A stretch of DNA of 64,000 nucleotides from Erinaceus europaeus (lineage: Eukaryota > Chordata > Mammalia > Eulipotyphla > Erinaceidae), in NCBI RefSeq assembly GCF_950295315.1, contig NC_080172.1:75319577-75383576 (forward strand), given 5' to 3'. Of this stretch, positions 44,742-56,949 are shown piece after piece; position 1 is the stretch's first letter, and each line of letters opens with the position of its first letter. Position numbers and translations under genes: made by a program. The notes under the pieces were generated by a model, which saw only the letters and a program-made list of their open reading frames with translations, was not told the origin of the DNA and made no database searches.

Positions 44742-44820
44742 TTGACATTGATCTTTTTGCAAAAGAAACGCAGATATAGTGGTTGACTTAGATCTTTTTG
44801 CAAAAGAAACGCAGATATAG
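44742..44820 (+). repeat. Tandem duplication, period 39 bp
   Basis: GATCTTTTTGCAAAAGAAAC plus CGCAGATATAG occurs at 44751-44780 and 44790-44819. Confidence 0.95.
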
Positions 44821-44844
44821 AACAATCAGAACGGCATTCTTTTG

Positions 44845-44968
44845 TTGTTTGTTCTTTTTACTGGAGCCACTGCTCAGCTCCCGCTTATGGTGATGTTAGG
44901 GGTTGAACCTGGGACATCAGAGCTTCTGACATGAAAATCATTTACATGGTCATTATGCTATCTTCCAA
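44845..44968 (-). repeat. SINE D
   Basis: Complete. Confidence 0.75.
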
Positions 44969-44984
44969 GCCTTTTTTTTTTTTT

Positions 44985-45108
44985 TTTTTAAATAACTTTA
45001 ATTTACATATTAGTGAAAGAGACTCAGAACATTACTCTGGCACATGTGATACTGGGCATCTCATGTTTGAGAGTCCAGTGCTTTATCCACTATATCATTC
45101 CCATGGCA
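44985..45108 (-). repeat. SINE C
   Basis: Complete. Confidence 0.75.
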
Positions 45109-45164
45109 GCTATAGTTGTATTCTTTATACTGCCACTTTTATTGGTTGTTTTAAAATATATTTT

Positions 45165-46392
45165 TTAAATTTATTTCTTTATTGGGGAATTAATGTTTTG
45201 CATTCAACAGTAAATGCAATAGTTTGCACATGCATAACATTCCCCAGTTTCCCATTTAACAATACAACCCCCACTATGTCATTTATCATCCTTCATGGAC
45301 CTGTATTCTGCCCACCCACCCACCCCGAGTCTTTTACTTTGTTGCAATAAGCCAATTCCATTTCAGGTTCTACTTGTGTTTTCTTTTCTGATCTTGTTTT
45401 TCAACTTCTGCCTGAGAGTGAGATCATCCCATATTCATCCTTCCATTTCTGACTTATTTCACTCAACATGATTTTTTCAAGGTCCATCCAAGATCGGCTG
45501 AAAACGGTGAAGTCACCATTTTTTACAGCTGAGTAGTATTCCATTGTGTATATAGACCACAACTTGCTCAGCCACTCATCTGTTGTTGGACACCTGGGTT
45601 GCTTCCAGCTTTTGGCTATTACAAATTGTGCTGCCAAGAACATATGTGTACACAGATCTTTTTGTGTACACATATGGATGTGTTGGGTTCCTTAGGATAT
45701 ATCCCCAGGAGAGGAATTGCAGGGTCATAGGGTAGGTCCATTTCTAGCCTTCTGAGAGTTCTCCAGACTGTTCTCCACAGAGGTTGGACCAATTGACATT
45801 CCCACCAGTAGTGTGGCAGGGTTCCTTTGACCCCACACCCTCTCCATCATATGTTTCTCGGCCTTTTGGATCTCTTCTGTGGTGAATATTCTGTCCAAGT
45901 CCTCCCCCCATTTTTGGATGGGGTTATTTGTTGTCTTGTTGAGTATGGCAAGCTCTTGATATATGTTAGTTATTAAACTCTTATCTGATGTATGGCATGT
46001 AAAGATCTTCTCCCATTCTGTGAGGGGTCTCTTGGTTTGGGTAGTGGTTTCTTTTGCTGTGAAGAAGCTTTTTAATTTGTAGTCCCATAGGTTTATACTT
46101 GTTGTAGTCTTCTTTGTAATTGGGTTCGTTTCATTGAAAATGTCTTTAAAATTGATGCGGAAAAGAGTTCTGCCAATATTTTCCTCTAAGTATCTGATAG
46201 TTTGTGGTCTAACATCCAAGTCCTTGATCCACTTGGAATTTGTATTTGTATTTGGTGAAATACAGTGGTTCAGTTTCATTCTTCTGCATGTTTCAACCAT
46301 TGTTTCCAACACCATTTGTTGAAGAGACTCTGCTTTCCCCATTGAATAGTCTGAGCCCCTTTGTCAAAGATTAGATGTCCATAGGTGTGGGG
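45165..46392 (-). mobile_element. L1 3' end, 1.2 kb, 5'-truncated
   Basis: Minus-strand ORF2 tail (KTTNNPIQKWGEDLDR; MEYYSAVKNGDFTVFSRSW) and 3' UTR. ORF broken near 45725. In intron 6, antisense to MTF2. The 5' break is at the same L1 position as the fragment at 1-49. Confidence 0.88.
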
Positions 46393-46949
46393 GAAATTAT
46401 TTAATAAATACTCAACATAGAAACAAAAAAATATTAAACACACACAGAGAATAAAATAGGGTCTGAGGATGTAGCTTAGTTCCAGAGGTCCTGTGTTTGA
46501 TTCCAGTCATTGCCAAGACAAAAACAAATTAAATGATGACACTGAAAAATAAATTTAAACATACACACCTATCTGGAATTAATTTTGTTGTATAGAGGGG
46601 GGGAGATTACTTTAAATTTAGTATTTTTCTATAGTTACTTAGTAATTCCAAAACAATTTGATAATTCTTTAATATTCAATAATGTTTATAGCTTATTCCA
46701 TTTTATTAATAATGACTTGCTTATTATTTTATAAAATGATAAGTAAATGGATTATTAAAGTACGAATGATAAATTTGACATTTAAATACCAAAGGGTAAG
46801 TATAGTACAATAAAACATAAAACCTTTCTCTGCCAGCTCATGCCTGTACCATTCAGCTATTGTTCAGTCAAGTCTTAGTTGCCCACAGAAAATAAAGAGG
46901 GAAATACTGGTCATTCAAGAACACCAGGTGTAAGCCACCAGCTTACAGA
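46393..46949. other. MTF2: Intron 6 DNA with a tRNA-like fragment
   Basis: GGATGTAGCTTAGTTCCAGAGG with GTGTTTGATTCCAG (46465-46510) looks like an old tRNA-derived SINE head; the rest is unrecognised. Confidence 0.45.
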
Positions 46950-47275
46950 TGTACCATGACACCAGCCTAAATGCCATGGGCAGATGACCTCATCAGTGTG
47001 TCCTAGAACCCCACCTCCTTAGAGCCCTGCTCCAGTAGCGAAAGATGGAAACAGGCTGGGGGTATGAGTCAACTCATCAACACTCATTTCCAGCAGAGAA
47101 GCAATTACAGAAGCCAGACCTCCCACCTTCTGTACCCCATAGAGATCTTTGGTCCATATTCCTAGAGTGATAAAGAATAGGGAAACTTCCAGTGGAGAGG
47201 ATGGGATACCAAACTCTGGTGATGGGAATTGTATGGAATTGTACTGTTCTTATCCCACAATCTTACTGATCATTA
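46950..47275 (+). mobile_element. Old R1/R2-related retroposon
   Basis: Plus-strand relative of R1: AAGCAATTACAGAAGCCAGACC at 47101 onward and GATGGGAATTGTATGGAATTG near 47220 match R1's minus-strand reading with many differences. Intermediate between R1 and R2. Confidence 0.6.
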
Positions 47276-47309
47276 TTAAATCAATAATAGAAAATAACAA
47301 AAAACAAAA

Positions 47310-47560
47310 TTTTTTTTTTTTGGCCTCCAGGGTTATTGCTGGGGCTTGGTGCCTGCACTGTGAATCCACTGCTCCTGTGGCCCTTTTTTTTTTTTTTTTT
47401 TCTTTTTTGGATAGAACAGAGAAATTGAGAGGGGAGGGGGAGATAGAGCTTGTGAAGCAAAACACCCCCCCCCCCGCAGGTGGAGAGTTGGGGACTCGAA
47501 CCGGGATCCTTGCACTTCATACTATGTGCATTTAACCTGGTGTGCCATTGCGTGGCCCCC
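47310..47560 (-). repeat. SINE A-long
   Basis: Contains T18 and C11 runs. Confidence 0.82.
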
Positions 47561-47579
47561 TGCTTAGAACTCTTTTACC

Positions 47580-47745
47580 TCTAGGATTGGTGAAATAGCT
47601 CACTTGGATGGTGGTATGCTTTGTCATTTGTGCAAATCAGATGTGAGCCCAGCCCACACTGCATTGAAGGAAGCTTTGGTGCTGTGGTCTCTTTTGACTC
47701 TCTGTCTCTGTCTTTATTTATTTATTTTTCTTCAAAAGGTAATAA
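47580..47745 (+). repeat. SINE E
   Basis: Ends about 30 bp before exon 7's acceptor, so its T-rich tail may border the polypyrimidine region. Confidence 0.8.
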
Positions 47746-47776
47746 TTTTAACCATGCCATGAATTTTCTGTTATAG

Positions 47777-47872
47777 CTGGTATTTAAAGATGCTACAGTG
47801 CTGCAAATGTAAACAGTGGTTTCATGAAGCTTGTGTGCAATGCCTTCAAAAGCCAATGCTATTTGGAGACAG
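47777..47872 (+). CDS. MTF2: MTF2 exon 7: core of PHD finger 2
   Basis: 96 bp, acceptor TTTCTGTTATAG, donor GACAG|GTGAGA. Residues 211-242 with Cys219, Cys222, His227 and Cys230 as likely zinc ligands, and the WFHEAC signature typical of PHD fingers. Confidence 0.97.
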
Positions 47873-48194
47873 GTGAGAAGGGCCTTTAAACTTTACTTAT
47901 CAGTTTGTTTTAGTTCCTTTATTTATGCCTGCAGTTTCAGATTTCTTAAAGTATTTTAAGCAATCATTTGTTCAGGAGTTATGTTGGATAGAAAATAACT
48001 GAAAACCTTAAGGTCTTTAATCAGTGATTATATTTGTTTCAGTTGCCCCACAATGCCCACTATTCTCACTGGTACCTTTCTATAAAGAACTTCATATATA
48101 TATATATTCATTCTATGGTAAAACAATTGAAAAGGCTACAGAATTTGATAGGCACAGCTTACAACTTAAAGTTTAAATAATTTCTATTTATTTA

Positions 48195-48478
48195 TTTTTT
48201 TAGTGCCACCAGAGTTATAGTTGGAGCTCGTTGCCGTTGCCTATACTATGAATCCACTGCTCCTGGAAGCCATTTTTTTCTTTTTCCCTCCTTTCCTCTT
48301 TTTCTTTGTAATTTGATATGACAGAAATTGAGAAGGGAGGGGGAATTAGAGAGGTAGAACGACACCTGCAGACCTGCTTCATAACTTGTGAATCTTCCCA
48401 CCTACAGTTGGGAGTGAGGCTCTCAAACCTGGGTTCTTGCATATGGTGACCTGCACATACCACTGCCTGCCTGGCCTT
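48195..48478 (-). repeat. SINE A-long, diverged
   Basis: Extension, core and head visible. Confidence 0.75.
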
Positions 48479-48497
48479 CTAAATAATTTCTTAAAAA

Positions 48498-48706
48498 ATT
48501 TTTTTTTATTATCTTTATTTGTTTATTGGATAGAGACAGCCAGAAATTGAGAGGGATGGGGGCGGGGCACAGACACAGAAAGACACCTGCAGTCCTGCTT
48601 CACAACTTGTGAAGTTTTTCCCCTGCAGGGGGGGACCAGAGACTTGAATCCAGGTCCTTATACACTGTAACATGAGCTCTCAACCAGGTGTGCCACCATC
48701 TGGCCC
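48498..48706 (-). repeat. SINE B
   Basis: Complete; CTAAATAATTTCT on both sides. Confidence 0.88.
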
Positions 48707-48709
48707 CTA

Positions 48710-49165
48710 AATAATTTCTAAAAGCAGACCTGATGTGCTTTCTTGATTAGGTGAATATGAATTAATGACAAAAACTCTAGGAAGAAAAATTAAAAGCACT
48801 AAACTTGTTATTAGAACATCTGCTTTTAAATTTTGGTTTGTTCTTCTGAAGTTGGACTTACTTTACCAGTTTGCTTTGAACATTCAATGTGGGGGTCACT
48901 GTCAAATTTTCTATTACATACGTTCCACTAATAAATCACATATGCATAATTCTATATGACCTCTCAATAGTTTTAAAAAAATACTGTGTGTGCGCCCTCC
49001 CCCCATTTGTCTCCATTACTGTAGTGGAGAGTTTAAATCACAATGTCATGATCAAGTTGTATCTTGTGAATTCTTGTCAGCTATCATTTTCATTAGCTTT
49101 ATTGTTGAATGATTTATGGGTACACTCTTACTATATAAAGATATTTTGTTTGTTTGTTTTCTTTC
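48710..49165. other. MTF2: Unique intron 7 DNA
   Basis: Nothing recognised. Confidence 0.5.
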
Positions 49166-49171
49166 CTTTAG

Positions 49172-49240
49172 GTTTTATACATTTATTTGTTCTGTCTGCA
49201 GTTCTGGACCAGAATACCTCAAACGCCTACCATTGCAGTG
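49172..49240 (+). CDS. MTF2: MTF2 exon 8: end of PHD finger 2
   Basis: 69 bp, acceptor CTTTCCTTTAG, donor GCAGTG|GTCAGT. Residues 243-265 plus two bases of Trp266; the last zinc pair is Cys249 and Cys252. Confidence 0.97.
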
Positions 49241-49309
49241 GTCAGTATAGATTTATTTCCATAAAGGAGCAAAAGAGCCGTATTCTTAAGCCTATAGGAT
49301 GAGACTTTC

Positions 49310-49695
49310 TGTATAATGTACTTATATTTGCCTTAACTAAAAATGTGTGTGTGTCTTTATTTCTTTAATTTCTCTTCAAATCTGAAGTCATCTTCCAAAT
49401 AATATCTAGTTATATTGCCAGTGTATGGAGGCCATTTACTTTCAGATAACATACAGTGTTACATTAAAAATCTTTACTAGATGTCGTTCTTTTATATCTT
49501 CAGACTCCTTAATCATACTTCTTGATATTTTGGACAATCTTCAGTAGAAAATATAATGGTTTTATAACAAATATATTATTTTCTGCTTCAGTATAGTAGT
49601 TATTGGGTATGAGAATTGTAATTTTGGTACTCTGATAAAATGCTTATAGAGGTACTTAGAAATTTTGTAAGCTGTTTCATGTATTTAGGAAAAGA
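49310..49695. other. MTF2: Unique intron 8 DNA
   Basis: Nothing recognised. Confidence 0.5.
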
Positions 49696-49702
49696 TAAGA
49701 CT

Positions 49703-49983
49703 TTTTAAAAATTTATTTTATTTATTTTTAGTCTCTTTTGTTGCCCTTGTTGTTTATTGTTGTAGTTATTATTGTTGTCGTTGTTGGATAGGACAGAGAG
49801 AAATGGAGAGAGGAGGGGAAGACAGAGAGGAGGAGAGAAAGATAGACACCTGCAGACCTGCTTCACCGCCTGTGAAGCGACTCCCCTGCAGGTGGGGAGC
49901 CGGGGTTCGAACCAGGATCCTTATGCCGGTCCTTGTGCTTTGCGCCACCTGCGCTTAACCCGCTGCACTACAGCCCGACTCCC
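49703..49983 (-). repeat. SINE A
   Basis: Close to consensus; AAGATAAGACTTT on both sides (49691 and 49983). Confidence 0.92.
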
Positions 49984-50084
49984 AAGATAAGACTTTACTC
50001 AGAAGTCAATGTCTACTAAATAGGTCATTTTTGCAACATATTTAGTATTGAAAATAACGATTTTGATTATTAGTTTTTCTTTTT

Positions 50085-50284
50085 AAATTTTTAAATTATC
50101 TTTATTTATTTATTGGGTAGAGACAGCCAGAAATTGAGAGGAGGGGGGAGATAGAGAGGGAAAAAGACAGACACCTGCTGCCCTGCTTCACCACTCGCAA
50201 AGCTTTCCCTCTGCAGGTAGGTTCCAGGGACTTGAACCTGTCTTTGTAACGTGTGCTCAAACAGGTGTGCCATCACCCGGCCCT
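50085..50284 (-). repeat. SINE B
   Basis: Complete. Confidence 0.85.
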
Positions 50285-50314
50285 AATTGTTATTCTTCCT
50301 AAAAGTCAGATCTG

Positions 50315-50466
50315 TGGTCCGGGAGGTGGCGCAGTGGTAAAGCTTTGGACTCTCAAGCATGAGGTCCCGAGTTTGATCCCCGGCAGCACATGTGCCAGAG
50401 TGATGTCTGGTTCTTTCTCTCTCCCTCTATCTTTCTCATAAATAAATACAAAATAAAAAAATTTAA
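50315..50466 (+). repeat. SINE C
   Basis: Close to consensus; AAAAGTCAGATCT on both sides (50302 and 50465). Confidence 0.9.
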
Positions 50467-50708
50467 AAGTCAGATCTTTGAATACATTTTAAGAAATTGA
50501 ATACCTGTTTATAGTTGCTATTCAGGATAACCAAATACTTAACTAATGTTTTTCATATGCAGTACTTTATTGTATTGTGAACTTAAGATATGTATACACT
50601 ATTTCCTAAATAGTTCACTTTGGATGTTTTAATTTCTGGCTTTATAAAAACACTATGATTTCTTAGCAGTAACCATGAAAACATTATTTTTGGTTATTTT
50701 GATTCCAG

Positions 50709-50832
50709 GGTAGATATTGCACATCTATGCCTTTACAACCTAAGTGTTATTCACAAGAAGAAATACTTTGACTCTGAACTTGAGCTTATGACATATATTA
50801 ATGAAAACTGGGATAGACTGCACCCTGGAGAG
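50709..50832 (+). CDS. MTF2: MTF2 exon 9: extended-homology winged helix, first part
   Basis: 124 bp, acceptor TTTTGATTCCAG, donor GGAGAG|GTAGGT, ends phase 0 at Glu307. Residues 266-307 begin the extended-homology domain that in PCL proteins folds as a winged helix binding unmethylated CpG-containing DNA. Confidence 0.97.
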
Positions 50833-50839
50833 GTAGGTG

Positions 50840-51420
50840 GTCTTGGAGCTAATTTCATTAACTATTTGCTGGTGTGTGTAATTTTACTTTTAGTGCAGAG
50901 AAATAATTTTGTTAAAATAGAATTTATCTTCGTGTCTTTCTGTTGACTCAAGGGAAAGTAGGAGGACATAATTTTAAAAATTACTTGATTCTTTCCTTTT
51001 CTGAAGTAGAATCGTTGTCACTAATGATACAAAGGAAGGAGAAATCCTTATTTTTCTATCTTACGATTTCTCCTCTTTCTCTTTTAAGTTTTCTTGTAAA
51101 CTTTAGGAGGTAGGCAAACCTCTTCTTTCCCCGTGTTGGTATTCCATTATGTATTATACCTTCCGGGAATGGTGGGACTCACTAATAATAATACAAGGAT
51201 AATAAATTTTAGATAATGAAGATCCCTGTATTACAGTTTGTCTCCTCTGACATCTCAGTTTGATAGTAATTTCTGAAGTAAAACTACTTATATTGGCTTA
51301 CAAATGCTAAATATGTTCGTTGAAGATTTTTAAGCTATTAAGATAGAGAGAAAATTAGTTCAAGTTTGATAGTCACCTTGTTTTTAGCATTTATTTAAAT
51401 TATTAGTATATAAAGGTAAC
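50840..51420. other. MTF2: Unique intron 9 DNA
   Basis: Nothing recognised. Confidence 0.5.
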
Positions 51421-51426
51421 CACTCT

Positions 51427-51712
51427 GGGGCCAGGCGGTAGCACACCGAGTTAAGCACACATGGCGCAAAGTGCAAGGACCGGCACAAGGATACTAGTTC
51501 CCCACCTGCAGGGGGATCGCTTCACAAGCGGTGAAGCAGGTCTGCAGGTGTCTATCTTTCTCTCCCCCTCTGACTCCTCTTCCTCTTTCAATTTCTCTCT
51601 TTTCTATCCAACAAAAACAACAGCAATAACAAGAACAATAACCACGATGGCAATAAAATGGAAAAAATGGCTTCCAAGAGCAGTGGATTCCTAGAGCAGG
51701 CACCAAGCCCCA
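51427..51712 (+). repeat. SINE A-long
   Basis: Runs directly into a second partial copy. Confidence 0.85.
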
Positions 51713-51905
51713 GGGGTGTCACTTAACAGGCGGTGAAGCAGGTCTGCAAGTGTCTATCTCTCCTCCCCCCCAATCCTTCTCTCAGTTTCTCTCTGTCCTA
51801 TCCAACAATGGCAACAAAAATGGGAAAAAATGGCCTCCAGGATCAGTGGATTTATAGAGTGTAGGCACTGAGCCCCAGCAATAACCCTGGATGCAAGAAA
51901 AAAAT
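51713..51905 (+). repeat. SINE A-long, headless tandem copy
   Basis: Begins in the core (GTCACTTAACAGGCGGTGAAGC) and has its own extension; looks like unequal recombination or a template switch. Confidence 0.75.
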
Positions 51906-51999
51906 TACATATTAGAGAACAAACTATAAAACAGATAAACATATCCTAGCAGTATGCTTCATTTTCCATAGACCATGAACTGTCATGAAAAGCTGAAAT

Positions 52000-52102
52000 T
52001 TCAGGCCAGCCAAATAATTTGCTTGGATAGTGTGCTGCTTTGCCATGTATGCAACTAGCTTTGAGCCCAGACCCAACCACATAGAAAAAAACTTTAGTCC
52101 TG
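52000..52102 (+). repeat. SINE E
   Basis: Target of the next insertion. Confidence 0.75.
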
Positions 52103-52391
52103 GGAGTCGGACTGTAGAGCAGCGGGTTAAGCACAGGTGGCGCAAAGCACAAGGACCGGCTTAACGATCCCGGTTCGAGCCCCCAGCTCCCCACCTGCAG
52201 GGGAGTCGCTTCACAGGCGGTGAAGCAGGTCTGCAGGTGTCTTTCTCTCCCTCTCTCTGTCTTCCCCCATCTCTCTCCATTTCTCTCTAACCTATTCAAC
52301 AACGACGACAACAACAACAATAACTACAATAAGAAAACAACAAGGGCAACAAAAGGGGATAAATAAATAAAATAAATATTTAAAAAAAAAC
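52103..52391 (+). repeat. SINE A
   Basis: Duplication AAACTTTAGTCCTG at 52089-52102 and 52392-52405. Confidence 0.93.
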
Positions 52392-52499
52392 AAACTTTAG
52401 TCCTGTGGTTTTTTTTTTTCTCTGAAAAGAAGCAGATACTTTTAGACCATATTAGAGGATAACATATTCCTCTCTCTTGTTTGCTGTATTTTTTTAAAT

Positions 52500-52708
52500 A
52501 AAAAATTGTTTCGTATTACCTTTATTTATTGGATAGAGACAGCCAGAAATTGAAAGGGAAGAGAGTGAGAGGGAGAGAGACAGAGAAACCTGCAACACTG
52601 CTTTACCACTTGCAAAACTTTCTCCCTGCTGGTGGAGAACAAGGGCTCAAACCTGTATCTTTGTGCATTGTAGCATGTGCACTCAACCAGGTGCACCACC
52701 AGGCCCCT
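52500..52708 (-). repeat. SINE B
   Basis: Complete. Confidence 0.82.
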
Positions 52709-52709
52709 G

Positions 52710-53088
52710 TATTTGTTTAAACATCATAATACTTGTTACCTTAGCTACTATTTTACAAGTGAGCAGAGTAAGTGTATTTATTTGAGAAACCACTGTGTTT
52801 TGAAACTCTTTGAGATAGTAAAATTATGTAGTCCAACACATCCCTAAATAAAGATTGCTTACATATATAAACTGAGCTATAAAGTTGCTGTCTACAGTTA
52901 TCAAAAGTCTTTGGAGCTAAACTAAGATATTAATATGTTTTGAGAATTTGTTGTCTTGTTTGATTCCTAAATTGTTTTGAAGCTCTCGTTTCGAAGTTCT
53001 ACTTCTGTATAAAGACAACCCACTTTCCTGTTATCAGTGGTCTTAAATTTACAAAGAACCCAAAAGTTGAGAGTATATCTACCATCTC
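52710..53088. other. MTF2: Unique intron 9 DNA
   Basis: Nothing recognised. Confidence 0.5.
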
Positions 53089-53091
53089 ACT

Positions 53092-53385
53092 TCTTTTTTT
53101 TTTATTGCTGTCACTAGGGTTCAAGCCTGTACAATGAATCCACTGTACCTGGGGACTGTTTTTTCCTTTTTTTTTTTTTTTTCTTTTTATTTAATAAGAC
53201 AGAAATTGAGAAGGGAGGGGAAATAGAGGGGGAGAAAGAAAAAGGACCCTGCAGCACTGCTTCAGAGCTTGTGAAGTCTCCCATCAGGTGAGGACCAGGA
53301 GCTTGAAACCAGATCCTTGAGCCTCCATCCTTTCACATGGTAACAATGTGTGTGCTTAATTAGGTGTGTCATCATCACCCTTGTT
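53092..53385 (-). repeat. SINE A-long, diverged
   Basis: Extension and core visible. Confidence 0.72.
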
Positions 53386-53539
53386 ATCTCACTTTGGAAG
53401 GATATGAGGATAAAAGTGTGGATAAAACTCAAATACTGTGGCAGAAATAATGTGGCTAGAGCAAAGTGTAGTATAAAAGAGTCGGTATAATGCTTAAATG
53501 GAGATTTTTGAAAAACTGATTAATAATAATACTCAGGGT

Positions 53540-53697
53540 TTTTTTAATTTAAATTTAATTTAATTTAATTACTAGAAAGATAGGAGGAGAGAAAGAACCA
53601 TACACCACTCTGGCACTTGTGCTGCCGGGGATCGAACTAAGGATCTCATGCTTGAGAGTCCAGTATTTTATCCACTGTGCCACCTCCCGGACCACTG
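53540..53697 (-). repeat. SINE C
   Basis: Complete. Confidence 0.83.
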
Positions 53698-53699
53698 CT

Positions 53700-54185
53700 T
53701 AGGGCTTTTGTATGTTAGTATTTGTTATACTTAAGCCCAGAAGGCATGCAATTCAGTAATTGAACAATATATGGGCATGTATATCCACTTTTTGAAAGTT
53801 TGTATGATGGCTACTTTGCTATTATATGTTTAAAAAATAAACTAGATTTAGTGACATCGCTAATTAAAAAAAAAATTCCAAAAGAATTTTCACTTCTATT
53901 ACTAAAAAAAAGTAAACCCTTTACTCTGACCTGAATGATTTCCTAGGCCACTGCTACTTCACTTTGTACTGTTTTAACCTATGAAAGTTTCATAGAAACA
54001 ATTTACATTCAAAAAGTGGGGAAAACAGCATTTTATTGAAGAGAAGAAATGTAGCTATAAATCAAGGCATTAGTAGAGGGAAGAACAGAAGTGATTATCC
54101 TGTTGGAAATGTATGTAATAAATTATAAGATAGTCCTATGCAAAATAGTCCTGGAGTGGTATAAAATATACAAGTTTTAAAAAAA
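53700..54185. other. MTF2: Unique intron 9 DNA
   Basis: Nothing recognised. Confidence 0.5.
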
Positions 54186-54189
54186 AATT

Positions 54190-54358
54190 GAGGGCTGGAG
54201 ATACAGCATAGTGGTTATGCAAATAACTTTCATACCTGAGGCTCTGAGGTCCCAGGTTCAATCCCCAGCACCAACAGCCAGAGCTGAGCAGTGCTCCCCT
54301 TTCTCTATATCTTTCTCTTTGTATCTCTTTCTCTTACTAAAATAATAAATAACATATA
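54190..54358 (+). repeat. SINE D
   Basis: Complete. Confidence 0.82.
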
Positions 54359-54387
54359 TTTTAGAATTCATAGTACCAAAAGAAAGA

Positions 54388-54510
54388 AGGCCAAGGAGAT
54401 GGTTGCACAGTGGTTATACAGAGACTTTATTCTTCATTCTCCAAGGTCCCATGTTCAATTTGTGGCACCATAAACCACAGCTGAGTACTGCTCTGCTTTA
54501 AGAAGAAGAA
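54388..54510 (+). repeat. SINE D
   Basis: Complete head. Confidence 0.75.
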
Positions 54511-54512
54511 AA

Positions 54513-54655
54513 AAGTGGTCCAGGATATGGCGCAATGGATAAAGCATTGGACTCTTGAGCATGATGTCCCAAGTTCAGTCCCTGGCAGCACATGTGCCAA
54601 AGTGATATCTGGTTCTTTCTCTCATAAACAAATAAATATATAAAAATAAAGGATA
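54513..54655 (+). repeat. SINE C
   Basis: Third + strand SINE in a row. Confidence 0.85.
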
Positions 54656-54950
54656 AATGATCATGATTTTTTAAAAAGAATTGAAAAAGTATATTTGAGA
54701 AACTAGCAAGTCAATTCTGTTGATGACTATTAGAACTGTAGAACAGATTTTTCAAATGTGTGGTTTGTAAATATTTAAAAATACCAGAAAACACAATTAG
54801 AATAGTTAAGTACCTGGTTTCTTTTTTAACCTTTCAGCAACACTGGTGTGTTGTATGCTGTGTACCTGGAATATAACTTGATATCATAGTATAAGTTAAT
54901 TTCAGATGTATTGAAAAGTGAACCGTTTAAACATAGAAGGATTATTAACT

Positions 54951-55205
54951 GGGAGTCGGGCGGTAACGCAGTGGGTTAAGTGCACGTGGCTGGCGCGAAG
55001 CGCAAGGACCAGCGTGAGGATCCCGGTTCAAGCCCCCAGCTCCCCAGCTGCAAGGTCGCTTCACAAGCGGTGAAGCAGGTCTGCAGGTGTCTGTCTTTCT
55101 CTCCCCCTGTCTTTACCTCCTCTCTCTATGTCTCTGTCCTATCCAACAACAAGTACAACAATAAAACAACAGGGCAACAAAAGAGAATAAATAATTTTTT
55201 AATAA
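54951..55205 (+). repeat. SINE A
   Basis: Perfect 14-bp duplication AAGGATTATTAACT at 54937-54950 and 55206-55219. Confidence 0.95.
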
Positions 55206-55269
55206 AAGGATTATTAACTAAGGTAGTAGTAACAGAAGCAATCAAATTCTTAGCCATATAGTTGAAGGA

Positions 55270-55548
55270 TTTTTTTTTTTTTTCCCCTCCAGGGTTATTG
55301 ATGGGCTCGGTGCCTGCACCATGAATCCACCGCTCCTGGAGGCCATTTTTCCCCCTTTTTGTTGCCCTAGTTGTTGCAGCCTCGTTGCGGTTATCATTGC
55401 CATTGTTGACGTTGCTTTGTTGTTGGATAGGACAGAGAGAAATGGAGAGAGGAGGGGAAGACAGAGAGGGAGGGGGAGAGAAAGATAGACACCTGCAGAC
55501 CTGCTTCACCGCCTGTGAAGCGACTCCCCTGCAGGTGGGGAGACGGGG
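55270..55548 (-). repeat. SINE A-long, 5'-truncated
   Basis: Stops at the GGTGGGGAGACGGGG core edge; tRNA head missing. Confidence 0.85.
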
Positions 55549-55628
55549 AAGGATATTTTAATGGAGAGAGCCATAGGATTTCTCCCTCTATAAGAAAGAT
55601 GATACAGATTCCAGAAAAAGATCATATA

Positions 55629-55830
55629 TGGGGCCAAGTGGTGGCACACATAGTGGAGCACACATGTTACAATGCGCAAGGACCCAGGTTCAAGCCCCTG
55701 GTCCCCACATGCAGGGGGAAAGCTTTGGGAGTGGTGAAGCAGGGCTGCAGGTGTCTCTCTCCCCATTTTCTCCCCTTTTTCGATTTCTGGCTGTCTCTAT
55801 ACAACAAATAAAGATTTAAAAAAAGAAAAA
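55629..55830 (+). repeat. SINE B
   Basis: AAAAAGATCATAT and AAAAAATCATCTT flank it. Confidence 0.88.
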
Positions 55831-56024
55831 ATCATCTTGAACAGAGCTGAAAATCAAATTAATAATATTCACAATATCCTTTTATTAGACTTAAAGATAT
55901 AGTTAACAGTCTATTAGGCTTAAATGAACATAAACCATTATATATATGGTAAAGGATACTTGATATTAGTTCATCTGCTAAGATAGCTACAATATTTAAA
56001 AAACCTTAATTATGAGAGAGTTAT

Positions 56025-56300
56025 AGAGTGATCTGGGAGGTGATTAGTGGATGGTGTTGTACTCAAGCATGAGGTCCCAGGTTTGATCCCGGATTTGCAT
56101 TTTGCCAGCAATAATCTGTATTCTTACTCTCTCCTTCTCCCCTAGATGAATGAATGAGTGAATGAATGAATGAATCTATCTTTAAAAACAGAGATAGACC
56201 AGAGCGTCACTATGCAGTTCAGGAAGATTGACCCTATAACCTCATTTAAGCAAGCCCTGTATTCCACCTGCAGAGCCATCTCTCCAGCCACTAGTTAGCT
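56025..56300. repeat. SINE C (+) with (GAAT)n, then D/E-like head (-)
   Basis: GAATGAAT tract at 56147-56172. Confidence 0.65.
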
Positions 56301-56945
56301 CAAGATTAATGTGAAATTATGTGATATAATTGCTAAAATCTTTAATCTTATATTTAGCCATAATAACTGCTGACATATATTTTAAAAATTCTCTGTTGGG
56401 GTTGAGAGGAGGGGAATAGAAGAATTCTAGGAAGGAAGCTTTTGTCCAGTAATAAGAGTGGTCTCAGTAGGGACCTCATCAACCGTGGGTTGAATAAGTT
56501 ACCTGTTCTATAAAAGTCATTGTTCATTGATGGAAGTTTCAGTTAGATGGATGAATATCTAGTCTCTTTCAAGCTTTAAAGTCTGATTCTGTTGTTTTGA
56601 TGTACTTAAACCAAATCACAGTACAAAGGTATTATATGGTATTGAGCAGTGAACACCAAACTAAAGAGCAAGAAGCACAAGTCCCCCTTTCCTTTTCCTT
56701 TATCCACCCCCTCCCCCACAGCACCCAGTGAACTGACACAGAAGAGGCTCTCAGTGACTATTGAGTGAATGGACTTGTCACTTGGTCTCAATAACCGGCC
56801 ATGCCAATTGGAACAGTTCATTTAACCTGAATCTAATAACCTGTAAAACAAAGTCACAATATCAATAGATGACTTTGTAAGTCTCTTCTACCTTCAGTAA
56901 TCTGTTTGGCAAATTTCTTTGGTAGTTTTAATTGGTAAAGAGCAT
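56301..56945. other. MTF2: Unique intron 9 DNA
   Basis: Nothing recognised. Confidence 0.5.
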
Positions 56946-56949
56946 ATGG

